DNA of 64,000 bases. It comes from Sorangium aterium. GTDB taxonomy: Bacteria; Myxococcota_A; Polyangia; Polyangiales; Polyangiaceae. The position numbers and the translations under genes are program-made. A model generated the notes under the pieces. It saw only the letters and a list, made by a program, of their open reading frames with translations, did not search any database and was not told the origin of the DNA. The DNA is taken from contig NZ_JAQNDK010000001.1 of the NCBI RefSeq assembly GCF_028368935.1, forward strand, positions 2,542,001-2,606,000, read 5' to 3'. Positions 8,633 through 15,494 of the stretch are shown piece by piece (position 1 is the stretch's first letter; each line of letters begins with the position of its first letter).

Positions 8633-10378
8633 CTACGACGAGCTGCGCATCGACTCGATGAGGATGCGCGCGACCTCCGGACGGGAGAACTCCGGCGGCG
8701 GCAGCTCGCCGCGCTGGAGCAGCTCGCGCACCTTCGTCCCGGACAGGTTGACCTGCGTCGACGCGTCGCCAGGCGCCGTCTTCGCCGTGGCCATCGCGCC
8801 GACCACCGTCGAGTAGAACGCGTTCTCGAAGTTGAGCGTGGTGATGCCGAGCTCTCCGGGGCTGAAGGCATTGAAGATCTCCTGCGCGTCGTACGTGCCG
8901 TAGTAGCTGCCGACGCCGGCGTGATCGCGCCCCACGATGAAGTGGGAGCAGCCGTAGTTCTTCCGCGCCAGCGCGTGGAAGATCGCCTCGCGCGGCCCCG
9001 CGTAGCGCATCGCCGCCGGGTAGATCGAGAGCAGCACGCGGTCCTTCACATAGTACTTCGCGATGAGCTCCTCGTAGCAACGCATCCGCACGTCCGCCGG
9101 GATGTCGTCCGACTTGGTCGCGCCGACGAGCGGGTGGATCATCAGGCCGTCGCAGATCTCCAGCGCCGTCTTGGTGATGAACTCGTGCGCCCGGTGGATC
9201 GGGTTCCGCGTCTGGAACCCGACGATCCGGCGCCAGCCCTTCTCGGCGAAGTACGCCCGCGTCGTCGCCGGGCTCCGGTCGTACGCCGGGAACGCCGAGT
9301 CGACGGGCCGCTCCAGCACGCGGATCTCGCCGCCGACGTACACGGGGCCCGTGCTCATCAGGTAGGCGACGCCCGGGTGCTTCGTCTCGGTCGTCCGGAA
9401 CACCTCCTGCGCCTCGAGCTCCTTGTTCGGCCGCCACTTGTCGCTCAGCTCGATGACCGCGACGATGCGCCCGTCGCGCGCCCGGAGCGCCGCCTCGGAG
9501 CCCACGCGGAGCCCCTCGGCCGCCTGCTCGGAGACGGCGAGCGTGATCGGCATCGACCACGGAAGGCCGCTCTCGAGCCGCATCTCGCGCACGACGCGCA
9601 GGTAGTCCTTCGAGTTCATGAAGCCGCGCAGCGGGGAGAACGCCCCGACCGCGATCATCTCGACGTCGCTCTCGGTCCGCTCGTCGAGCTCGATGACCGG
9701 CAGCCCCTTCGCCCGCTCCGCGAGCGACGCCTTCGCCGCGCCCTCGACCCACCGGTTCACGAGCTCGCCGCCGTGCGGCGCGATGAGCCCGCGCGCGCCG
9801 CCCGCGGCCGCCCCCGCGGCGGCCGCGCCGGACACGGCGACCGCGGCGCCGCGGCGCGGGACGTAGCCGAGCTCCTCGAGCTTGGCGAGGATCTTGGCGA
9901 GGCTCTCCTCCTTCGTCTCCTTGCCGGTGTCGACGACCACCTCGGGGCTCTCGGGCGCCTCGTACGGATCGTCGATGCCCGTGAAGTTCTTGATCTCGCC
10001 CGCGAGCGCCTTCTTGTAGAGCCCCTTCGCGTCGCGCTCGGCGAGCACGGGGATCGCGCAGGAGCAGAACACCTCGACGAAGTGGGGGATCTGGGCCCGC
10101 TGCTCGTCACGGATCGCCTTGTAAGGGCTGATGGCGGCCGTCATCGCGCACGCGCCCGACCGGGCGATGAGCTTCGCCACGTATCCGATTCGCCGGATGT
10201 TCGTATCGCGGTCCTCCTTCGAGAACCCGAGGCCCTTCGAGAGGTTGGTGCGCACCTCGTCGCCGTCGAGCACCTCCACGTGGACGGAGCGGGCGCGGAG
10301 CTCGGCCGAGAGCATCGCCGCGAGCGTGCTCTTGCCAGCGCCGCTCAAACCGGTGAACCAGACAACAAAACCTGACAT
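8633..10378 (-). CDS. Bifunctional adenylylsulfate kinase / sulfate adenylyltransferase
   Basis: This 581-residue fusion handles sulfate activation. The N-terminal APS kinase (about 1-175) has the P-loop GLSGAGKS (10-17) and the DGDEVRTNL and SPYKAIRDE segments. An Ala/Gly-rich linker (about 177-200) leads to a homo-oligomeric type ATP sulfurylase (about 200-581), with the nucleotide motif [12 protein letters not shown] and [16 protein letters not shown]. Order kinase-then-sulfurylase is one known bacterial arrangement. It would make APS and PAPS from sulfate and ATP. An AGGAG ribosome-binding site sits 8 bases before the ATG. It lies 129 bp downstream of the cysteine operon on the same strand, so the two form one sulfur-assimilation locus. 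Confidence 0.93.
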   Translation of the reverse strand: MSGFVVWFTGLSGAGKSTLAAMLSAELRARSVHVEVLDGDEVRTNLSKGLGFSKEDRDTNIRRIGYVAKLIARSGACAMTAAISPYKAIRDEQRAQIPHFVEVFCSCAIPVLAERDAKGLYKKALAGEIKNFTGIDDPYEAPESPEVVVDTGKETKEESLAKILAKLEELGYVPRRGAAVAVSGAAAAGAAAGGARGLIAPHGGELVNRWVEGAAKASLAERAKGLPVIELDERTESDVEMIAVGAFSPLRGFMNSKDYLRVVREMRLESGLPWSMPITLAVSEQAAEGLRVGSEAALRARDGRIVAVIELSDKWRPNKELEAQEVFRTTETKHPGVAYLMSTGPVYVGGEIRVLERPVDSAFPAYDRSPATTRAYFAEKGWRRIVGFQTRNPIHRAHEFITKTALEICDGLMIHPLVGATKSDDIPADVRMRCYEELIAKYYVKDRVLLSIYPAAMRYAGPREAIFHALARKNYGCSHFIVGRDHAGVGSYYGTYDAQEIFNAFSPGELGITTLNFENAFYSTVVGAMATAKTAPGDASTQVNLSGTKVRELLQRGELPPPEFSRPEVARILIESMRSSS

Positions 10379-10507
10379 TTAGGCAACTCCTTCGATGATC
10401 AAGTGACGACTACGGACTCGGCCGCTCCGGGCCTCGGGTGCGGACCCCTCGACGAGCGGAGGAGGGCTGCGCGAGAGCGCGCGGACGCGCGCCCCGGCGC
10501 GATGAGC

Positions 10508-11074
10508 TCAATCGACGACGGAGAACGTCGACGCGACGAACGCGGCGCCGTCCCACACGAAGAGGCGGTGCTCGGCGATGCGGGGCGCCTCCTCCGGACG
10601 CCCTTCGCCGGAGCCGCCGCGCACGCTGGTGACGAGGAACGCGAGCGGGAACGCCGGTCCGGGCCCCATCACGATCGGGGCCCCTTCCTCGGCCGGCGGC
10701 TCGCCGCCGCTCATCATGGCAGCGTCCGTCGGGCTGAAGTAGGCGCCGGCGTCGAGGTGAGAGTGATAGAGCACCTTCACCGGGCGCCCCGCCGAGGCGC
10801 CCTTCTCGACGGCGTCGGAGAAGCGCTTGCCGTTGAAATCGAAGAACGTCCGCGCCGTCCGGAAGTACCGCTCCGGATCGACGGCGTGGAGCTTGTTCGC
10901 GATGTTGTCCATCCGGACGTGCTCGTCACAGAGCAGCGGCTCGTCCGCGGGCCCCTTCAGGTACCCGCAGGCCTCCTCGTCGCGCGCGTAGCCCGCGAGC
11001 GCCTCGTCCTCGACCGCCTTGAGCACGCTCGCCTTGAGGACCACCCCACCGGCGGTCCACGGCTGTGGAGACAT
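10508..11074 (-). CDS. mec: JAMM metalloprotease, CysO-cysteine peptidase (Mec-like)
   Basis: This 188-residue protein carries a full JAMM zinc motif: Glu34 in EEACGYL, then H104-S-H106 with Ser114 and Asp117 in HSHLDAGAYFSPTD. In actinobacteria the Mec enzyme cuts cysteine from the C-terminus of the sulfur carrier CysO. Here the same gene neighbours (cysM and cysO) are in one operon, so the same reaction is inferred. The chosen ATG at 11074 overlaps the cysM stop as TGATG. In-frame ATG/GTG codons further upstream lie inside cysM. It is somewhat longer than the actinobacterial enzyme, with an extra region between the Glu and His parts. Confidence 0.85.
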   Translation of the reverse strand: MSPQPWTAGGVVLKASVLKAVEDEALAGYARDEEACGYLKGPADEPLLCDEHVRMDNIANKLHAVDPERYFRTARTFFDFNGKRFSDAVEKGASAGRPVKVLYHSHLDAGAYFSPTDAAMMSGGEPPAEEGAPIVMGPGPAFPLAFLVTSVRGGSGEGRPEEAPRIAEHRLFVWDGAAFVASTFSVVD

Positions 11075-12024
11075 CACCATAAGTAACGCTTCTCCCATTT
11101 CATGGGCGCAAAATAGCGGTCGCCCCGGTCGGGGACAATCGCCACGACGCACCCTCCTTGCTGTTCGCGGTGCAGGCGCTTCGCGATCTCGAAGGCCGCG
11201 AAGATCGCCGCGCCGCCCGAGTGCCCCACGTGCAGCGCCTCCTCGCGCGCGAGGCGATCGGACATGTCCCAGCCGTCCTCCGTCGTGATGCGCATCGTCT
11301 CGTGGTACGCGCCCTCGTCGTGGATGGCGGGCACGAGCGAGCTCGGCAGGTGCTTGAGCCCCTCCAGCCCATGGAGCGCCTCCGTGGGCTCCACGGCGAT
11401 GCAGCGGATCGGGCGGTGGTGCTCGCGCAGCCGCCGGCTCGTCCCGACGATGGTGCCGCTCGTGCCGACGCCGGCCACGAAGTGCGTGATCCTGTCGCCG
11501 ACCGCCTCCAGGATCTCGCGCGCCGTACCGTGGTAGTGGGCGAGCGGGTTGTCCTCGTTCGAGTACTGATCCGGGTAGAAGTACCGCTCCGGATCCTTCT
11601 CGACCAGCGAGCGCACGAGGCGGATGGCGCCGTCGGAGCCCTCCATCGGGTCGCTGAAGATGAGCTCCGTGCCGAACGCGCGCGCGATGTCCTTGCGCGC
11701 CTTCGACACGTTCGACGGCATGACGAGCGCCACCTTGAAGCCCATCGCCGCGCCGAAGAGCGAGTAGGCGACCCCGGTGTTGCCGCTCGTCGAGTCGATG
11801 AGCGTCTTCTGGCTGGTGAGGCGGCCGTCCGCGGCGGCGCGGGTCATCATCCGCAGCGCGGCGCGATCCTTCACCGAGCCGCCGGGGTTCGCGAACTCGA
11901 GCTTGGCGTAGACCTCGACCGACGGCGTCTCGCGGCCCACGCGCGAGAGGCGCAACAGCGGCGTGTCGCCCACGGCGTCGACGACCGACCCCAGGCGCCG
12001 GGAGCGGGCGAGCGAGTGCCTCAT
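11074..12024 (-). CDS. cysM: Cysteine synthase (CysM-type, probably CysO-dependent)
   Basis: This 316-residue fold-type II PLP enzyme has the PLP lysine K52 in NPGGSVKDRAAL, STSGNTGVAYS as the substrate loop, and GVGTSGTIVGTSR for phosphate binding. The sequence ends in KWEKRYLW. Its length, ending and placement beside a CysO-like carrier and a Mec-like protease fit the mycobacterial CysM, which uses O-phosphoserine and thiocarboxylated CysO as sulfur donor rather than free sulfide. Its start overlaps the upstream stop as ATGA (12021-12024). A second, different cysteine synthase is in the same operon at 13639-14709. Substrate preference is inferred from context. Confidence 0.85.
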   Translation of the reverse strand: MRHSLARSRRLGSVVDAVGDTPLLRLSRVGRETPSVEVYAKLEFANPGGSVKDRAALRMMTRAAADGRLTSQKTLIDSTSGNTGVAYSLFGAAMGFKVALVMPSNVSKARKDIARAFGTELIFSDPMEGSDGAIRLVRSLVEKDPERYFYPDQYSNEDNPLAHYHGTAREILEAVGDRITHFVAGVGTSGTIVGTSRRLREHHRPIRCIAVEPTEALHGLEGLKHLPSSLVPAIHDEGAYHETMRITTEDGWDMSDRLAREEALHVGHSGGAAIFAAFEIAKRLHREQQGGCVVAIVPDRGDRYFAPMKWEKRYLW

Positions 12025-12371
12025 GACGGGTCGACCTCCCCCGCGCTCCCCTGCCCCGCGCTCCCCGCGGCGCTGCCCTGAGCCAGCGCGGCGCGCATCG
12101 CGGCGAGCGCCGCGCGCGCGCCCGCGAGCACGGCGCGCGCGGCGGGCGAGGCGACGAGCTCCGCGGGCGCGAGCGCGGCGAGGTCGATCGCGCCCTCCGC
12201 GAGCGCGCCGAAGCCGGCGCCGCGCGCGTAGCGCTCCGCCACCTCGTGCGCGAGCGGCGGCGCGTCGCTGCCGCCGCCGAGCACGCGCGCCGTCGCCGCC
12301 TTGAGCCTCGCCTGTCCCTCTGGACCGATCTCCGCGAGCAACACCTGGCGGAGATAGCGCGGGTCGTCCAC
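12021..12371 (-). CDS. Stand-alone E1/MoeB N-terminal segment-like protein
   Basis: This 116-residue protein has a GTG start one base after the cysO stop. Residues 4-32 (from PRYLRQVLLAEIGPEGQARL to the stretch ending ARVLGGG) match the N-terminal helix and first strand of MoeB/ThiF/HesA enzymes, where the pattern is RYxRQxxLxxxGxxGQxxL. That segment is missing from the MoeB-like protein of the same operon. The remainder (AHEVAERYARGAGF, then Ala/Leu-rich helices) looks like a degenerate E1 continuation without a working glycine loop. Arg8 would correspond to E. coli MoeB Arg14, which reaches ATP across the dimer. I infer that it completes the shortened E1 in trans; a decaying duplicate is the alternative. 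Confidence 0.7.
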   Translation of the reverse strand: MDDPRYLRQVLLAEIGPEGQARLKAATARVLGGGSDAPPLAHEVAERYARGAGFGALAEGAIDLAALAPAELVASPAARAVLAGARAALAAMRAALAQGSAAGSAGQGSAGEVDPS

Positions 12372-12372
12372 C

Positions 12373-12651
12373 TCAGCCCCCGGCGATCGCGGGGACGATT
12401 GCCACCTGGTCGCCGCCCTTCACGGGCGTCTTCAGCCCGTCGAGGAAGCGGATGTCCTCGTCGCCCACGAAGATGTTCACGAAGCGCCGCACGCCCTTCT
12501 CGTCGAGGAGTCGGTCGCGGATGCCAGGGTAGCTCTTCTCGAGGTTCTCGATCAGCTCGCCGACGGTGCCGCCGGCGGCTTTGACCTCGTCCTGCCCCCC
12601 GGTGAGCGTGCGGAGGGGGGTCGGGATGCGGACGGTCGCGGTGTCAGCCAT
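12373..12651 (-). CDS. cysO: Sulfur carrier protein, CysO/MoaD-ThiS family
   Basis: This 92-residue beta-grasp protein has the start MADTATVRIPTPLRTLTGGQ, the segments RFVNIFVGDEDIRFLDGL and GDQVAIVPAIAGG, and an exposed C-terminal Gly-Gly as needed for adenylation and thiocarboxylate formation. The pattern closely recalls mycobacterial CysO. It would be activated by the MoeB-like E1, carry sulfur to CysM, and be released by the JAMM protease. Its ATG lies 8 bases inside the 3' end of the E1-like gene, and its stop is one base from the next start, so translation is probably coupled. Confidence 0.92.
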   Translation of the reverse strand: MADTATVRIPTPLRTLTGGQDEVKAAGGTVGELIENLEKSYPGIRDRLLDEKGVRRFVNIFVGDEDIRFLDGLKTPVKGGDQVAIVPAIAGG

Positions 12652-13642
12652 GGTCTTGCTCTCCAGTCTTGAGGTGGGTCGAGGATCCGCTCTCGCGGTC
12701 CTTTACAGCAGCGGTCGGGGATTCGCCTTCGCGGTCCCCTTCAACGTGGGTCGGGGATCCGCCTTCGCGGTCCCCTTCAACGTGGGTCGGGGATCCGCCT
12801 TCGCGGTCCCCTTCAACGTGGGTCGGGGATCCGCCTTCGCGGTCCCCTTCAACGTGGGTCGGGGATCCGCCTTCGCGGTCCCCTTCAACGTGGGTCGGGG
12901 ATCCGCTCTCCGCCGCGCATGCGACGACGTAGCGGGATGCGTCGATCGTCGCGATCGCGGCGCGCGCCCCGCAGAGGTCGCAGGCGGGCCGCGCGGAGAC
13001 AGGGACGCTGCGCAGCGTGTCCGTGAGGCCGTCGTACGTCGCGATCCGGCCGAAGATCGACGCGTCGCCCGCGAGGATCGCCAGCGCGCGATCCGCCGCG
13101 ATCGCGCCGGCCACGCCGCACACCGGGCCAGCCACGCCGGCCGTGGCGCAATCCGGCGCGTCCCCGGTCGGCAGGTCCTCGAACAGGCAGCGGTAGCAGG
13201 GCGCCCCCTCCCCCGCGACCGCCATCACCGTCGCGCGCCAGCGGATCGCGGCGGCATGGACCACCGGCGTCCTCGTCAGGCGGCACACGTCGGCGATCAG
13301 GAACCGCGACGCGAAGTTGTCGGTCGCGTCGACCACCACGGAGACGCCCGGCATCAGCCCCGCCGCCGCGCTCGGCGCGAAGCGGCCGTAACGGCGATCG
13401 ACGCGGAGCCCGGGGAAGCGACGGCGCAGCGCCTCCGCGAACGCGTCGAGCTTCGGCCGCCCGACGTCGTCGTCGTCGAACAGGATCTGACGATGCAAGT
13501 TCGTCAGCTCGACCTGGTCGTCGTCCGCGACCCGCAGCTCCCGCACCCCGGCAGCGGCGAGCGCGAGCGCGGCGGGCGCGGCGATCCCCCCCGCCCCGAC
13601 GAGGAGGACGCACCCGCGGATCGCCTCGCCGCCGCCGCTCAT
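12644..13642 (-). CDS. MoeB/ThiF-like E1 adenylating enzyme, N-terminally short, with repeat tail
   Basis: This 332-residue protein starts at an ATG at 13642 that overlaps the cysK stop (ATGA). It starts directly at strand one: CVLLVGAGG (11-19). Counterparts of E. coli MoeB Arg73, Lys86 and Asp130 are R51 (NLHRQ), K64 (GRPK) and D108 (DATDN). Zinc ligands are C149/C152 and C221/C224, and the likely active Cys is C165 (DCATAGV). The usual N-terminal RYxRQ helix is absent and no rhodanese domain follows. Instead residues about 247-332 are a 12-residue repeat, GSPTHVEGDREG, five times nearly perfect plus two decayed copies. It would adenylate CysO. Confidence 0.87.
   Translation of the reverse strand: MSGGGEAIRGCVLLVGAGGIAAPAALALAAAGVRELRVADDDQVELTNLHRQILFDDDDVGRPKLDAFAEALRRRFPGLRVDRRYGRFAPSAAAGLMPGVSVVVDATDNFASRFLIADVCRLTRTPVVHAAAIRWRATVMAVAGEGAPCYRCLFEDLPTGDAPDCATAGVAGPVCGVAGAIAADRALAILAGDASIFGRIATYDGLTDTLRSVPVSARPACDLCGARAAIATIDASRYVVACAAESGSPTHVEGDREGGSPTHVEGDREGGSPTHVEGDREGGSPTHVEGDREGGSPTHVEGDREGESPTAAVKDRESGSSTHLKTGEQDHG
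12683..12904. repeat. 36-bp in-frame tandem repeat in the E1-like gene
   Basis: Six contiguous 36-bp units (starting at 12683, 12719, 12755, 12791, 12827 and 12863) encode the C-terminal 12-residue repeats of the MoeB-like protein on the minus strand. The three central units are identical at DNA level. The first (12683) is diverged and the second has one changed base. Such identity suggests recent slippage expansion. The unit length keeps the reading frame. Confidence 0.9.
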
Positions 13643-14709
13643 CGGAAATACTCGTCCAGGCTGAAGTAGCGCTCGCCTGTGTCGCAGAGGACGGTCACCA
13701 CGTTGGCGTCGGGGCCGAGCTCGCGGGCGACGTCGAGCGCGACGCGCACCGCGGCGCCAGCGCTGATGCCGACGAGCAGCCCCTCCTGACGGGCCAGCGC
13801 CGCCTTCGTGTCGTACGCGGCGCGATCGCTGACCGTCCGCACCTCGTCCACCACGCTCGGATCGTAGTTCTCGGGGACGAACCCGGCGGCGAGCCCCTGG
13901 ATCTTGGTGGGCCCGCGCTCGCCGCGCGAGATCGTCGCGCACGACTCGGGCTCGACCGCGATGACGCGCGTCGCCCGGCGGAGCCGCTTGAGCACGCGCC
14001 CGACACCGCTCACCGACCCGCCCGTCCCCACGCCGGCGACGAACGCGTCGATCGTCAGCGACTGCCGGGGACCGGGCCGCCCCGGCGCGTCGAGGCCGGC
14101 CATCGCGTGCAGGATCTCCCGCGCGGTCGTCTCCGCGTGGACGCGCGGGTTGTCGGGGTTGTCGAACTGGCTGAGGATGAGCGCCCCCGGGATGTCCGCC
14201 GCGAGCTCGCGCGCCCGGGCGATGGCCCCCTCCATCTGCAGCTCGGGCTCGGTCAGGACGACCTCCGCCCCGTAGGCCTCGAGCAGCTGGCGCCGCTCCA
14301 GGCTCATGCTCGCCGGCATCGTCAGGATGCAGCGGTACCCCTTCGCCGCGCACACGATCGCGAGCCCGATCCCGGTGTTCCCCGACGTCGGCTCGATGAC
14401 CACGCCGCCCGCGCCGAGCAGCCCGCGCGCCTCGGCGCCCTCGATCATCGCGAGGCAGATCCGGTCCTTCAGCGAGCCGCCCGGGTTCTGCTGCTCGGCC
14501 TTCCCGAAGACGCGCCCCCGGGGCGTCGCCGCGTCGACGCGGCGGATCTCGTAGAGCGGGGTGTCGCCGACGAGGTCGAGGAGGCTGTCGACGACGCGCG
14601 GGTGCGACGGCAGCGGCGGGAGCTGCGCTGCGCGCTCCGCGGGTGCGCCCGGTGCGCCCGGTGCGCCCGGTGCGCCGGTGGATTGTGCGGATCGTTCGGG
14701 GCTGCTCAT
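13639..14709 (-). CDS. cysK: Cysteine synthase A / O-acetylserine sulfhydrylase
   Basis: This 356-residue fold-type II PLP enzyme has the PLP lysine K81 in NPGGSLKDRI, substrate loop EPTSGNTGIGLA, phosphate loop GVGTGGSVSGVGR and C-terminal GISAGAAVR. It makes cysteine from O-acetylserine and sulfide. A low-complexity N-terminal extension with four Gly-Ala-Pro units, from a 9-bp DNA repeat near 14650, precedes the core. It is the second gene of the operon, following the Rrf2 regulator by 9 bases. With cysM downstream, the locus has both a sulfide-dependent and a carrier-dependent synthase. Confidence 0.92.
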   Translation of the reverse strand: MSSPERSAQSTGAPGAPGAPGAPAERAAQLPPLPSHPRVVDSLLDLVGDTPLYEIRRVDAATPRGRVFGKAEQQNPGGSLKDRICLAMIEGAEARGLLGAGGVVIEPTSGNTGIGLAIVCAAKGYRCILTMPASMSLERRQLLEAYGAEVVLTEPELQMEGAIARARELAADIPGALILSQFDNPDNPRVHAETTAREILHAMAGLDAPGRPGPRQSLTIDAFVAGVGTGGSVSGVGRVLKRLRRATRVIAVEPESCATISRGERGPTKIQGLAAGFVPENYDPSVVDEVRTVSDRAAYDTKAALARQEGLLVGISAGAAVRVALDVARELGPDANVVTVLCDTGERYFSLDEYFR

Positions 14710-14718
14710 GGTGTCGGT

Positions 14719-15174
14719 TCAGATCACGTAGGTCGAGCGCTCGGGCCGCCCCTTGCGGCGCACGCCGAGCTCGACGCCGCGCTCGCAGACGTCGGCGATC
14801 GAGACCGAGTCGAAGCAGCGCTCGATCGCGAGCGCCAGATCGTGGAACACGGCCGTGGGCGGGTCGAGCGGCGAGCCCTCCGGCCTGCCGTCGTCATCCG
14901 GCGCGATCACGGCGACCGGCCCCTCCAGGGCGCGGACGACGTCCCCCAGGCTGATCTCGCTCGCGGGCCGCGCGAGGTGATAACCGCCGCGCGGCCCCCG
15001 CTTCGAGCTGATGAGCCCGGCCTTCTTCAGGTCCTGGAAGATCTGCTCCAGGAAGCGCGCAGGGATGACCTCACGCTCCGAGATCTCGCGGATCTGCGTC
15101 GGCCGCCCGTCGTTGTGGAATGCGATATCGAACAATGCGCGCACACCGTAGCGACCCTTGTTCGAGAGCTTCAC
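14719..15174 (-). CDS. Rrf2-family regulator, CymR-like, first gene of the cysteine operon
   Basis: This is a 151-residue protein. The start is taken as the GTG at 15174 because the family begins (M)KLSxKGRYG, here VKLSNKGRYGVRALFDIA. An alternative ATG 27 bases upstream would add nine residues. The winged helix is intact (IPARFLEQIFQDLKKAGL, then the wing RGPRGGYHLARP). Fe-S cysteines of the IscR type are absent. The protein ends in Tyr-Val-Ile. A free C-terminal isoleucine is the feature by which serine acetyltransferase and other partners enter the CysK active site, and Bacillus CymR works as a complex with CysK. I infer that it represses this operon together with CysK. Confidence 0.85.
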   Translation of the reverse strand: MKLSNKGRYGVRALFDIAFHNDGRPTQIREISEREVIPARFLEQIFQDLKKAGLISSKRGPRGGYHLARPASEISLGDVVRALEGPVAVIAPDDDGRPEGSPLDPPTAVFHDLALAIERCFDSVSIADVCERGVELGVRRKGRPERSTYVI

Positions 15175-15494
15175 CGCCAGCCATATGCATTGGTGCATCG
15201 GAGAAGTCAAGAACGGCACATTCAGCGACTTACCCTTCTTTCCGTGCGACACAGCACCCGAACAGCGCACAAAAACCGGCGGTCGCGGCGAAATTACCAG
15301 CAGAGGTTCACCGTTCGCCGCGTCGCCGCGACGCGGCCTCGGCTTCCTGTTGAACCGGATGGGACGGGTTCAGTAGCTTCGAGCTCTATCGAGGCTGCGA
15401 GTCGCCGCGCGTGCACGGAGGGGCGCGCGGAACGTGATCGGCGCGCGGGCGTCGCACGGTTCGGGTTGCGGCGCACCAACCTAGGAGTCGGCCG
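15175..15494. other. 320-bp divergent promoter region with ATGCA-TTGG-TGCAT palindrome
   Basis: No gene is supported. The region is AT-richer than its surroundings between 15180 and 15300 and must hold the promoters of the cysteine operon (leftward) and the acyl-CoA dehydrogenase (rightward). A perfect inverted repeat, ATGCA (15185-15189) and TGCAT (15194-15198) around a 4-base spacer, lies 11 bases before the Rrf2 start. It is a candidate autoregulatory operator. Confidence 0.5.

Noticed and set aside
8572-8871. N-terminal extension of the three-module secreted protein
   Set aside because: It would overlap the sulfurylase gene and bury the signal peptide inside the protein.
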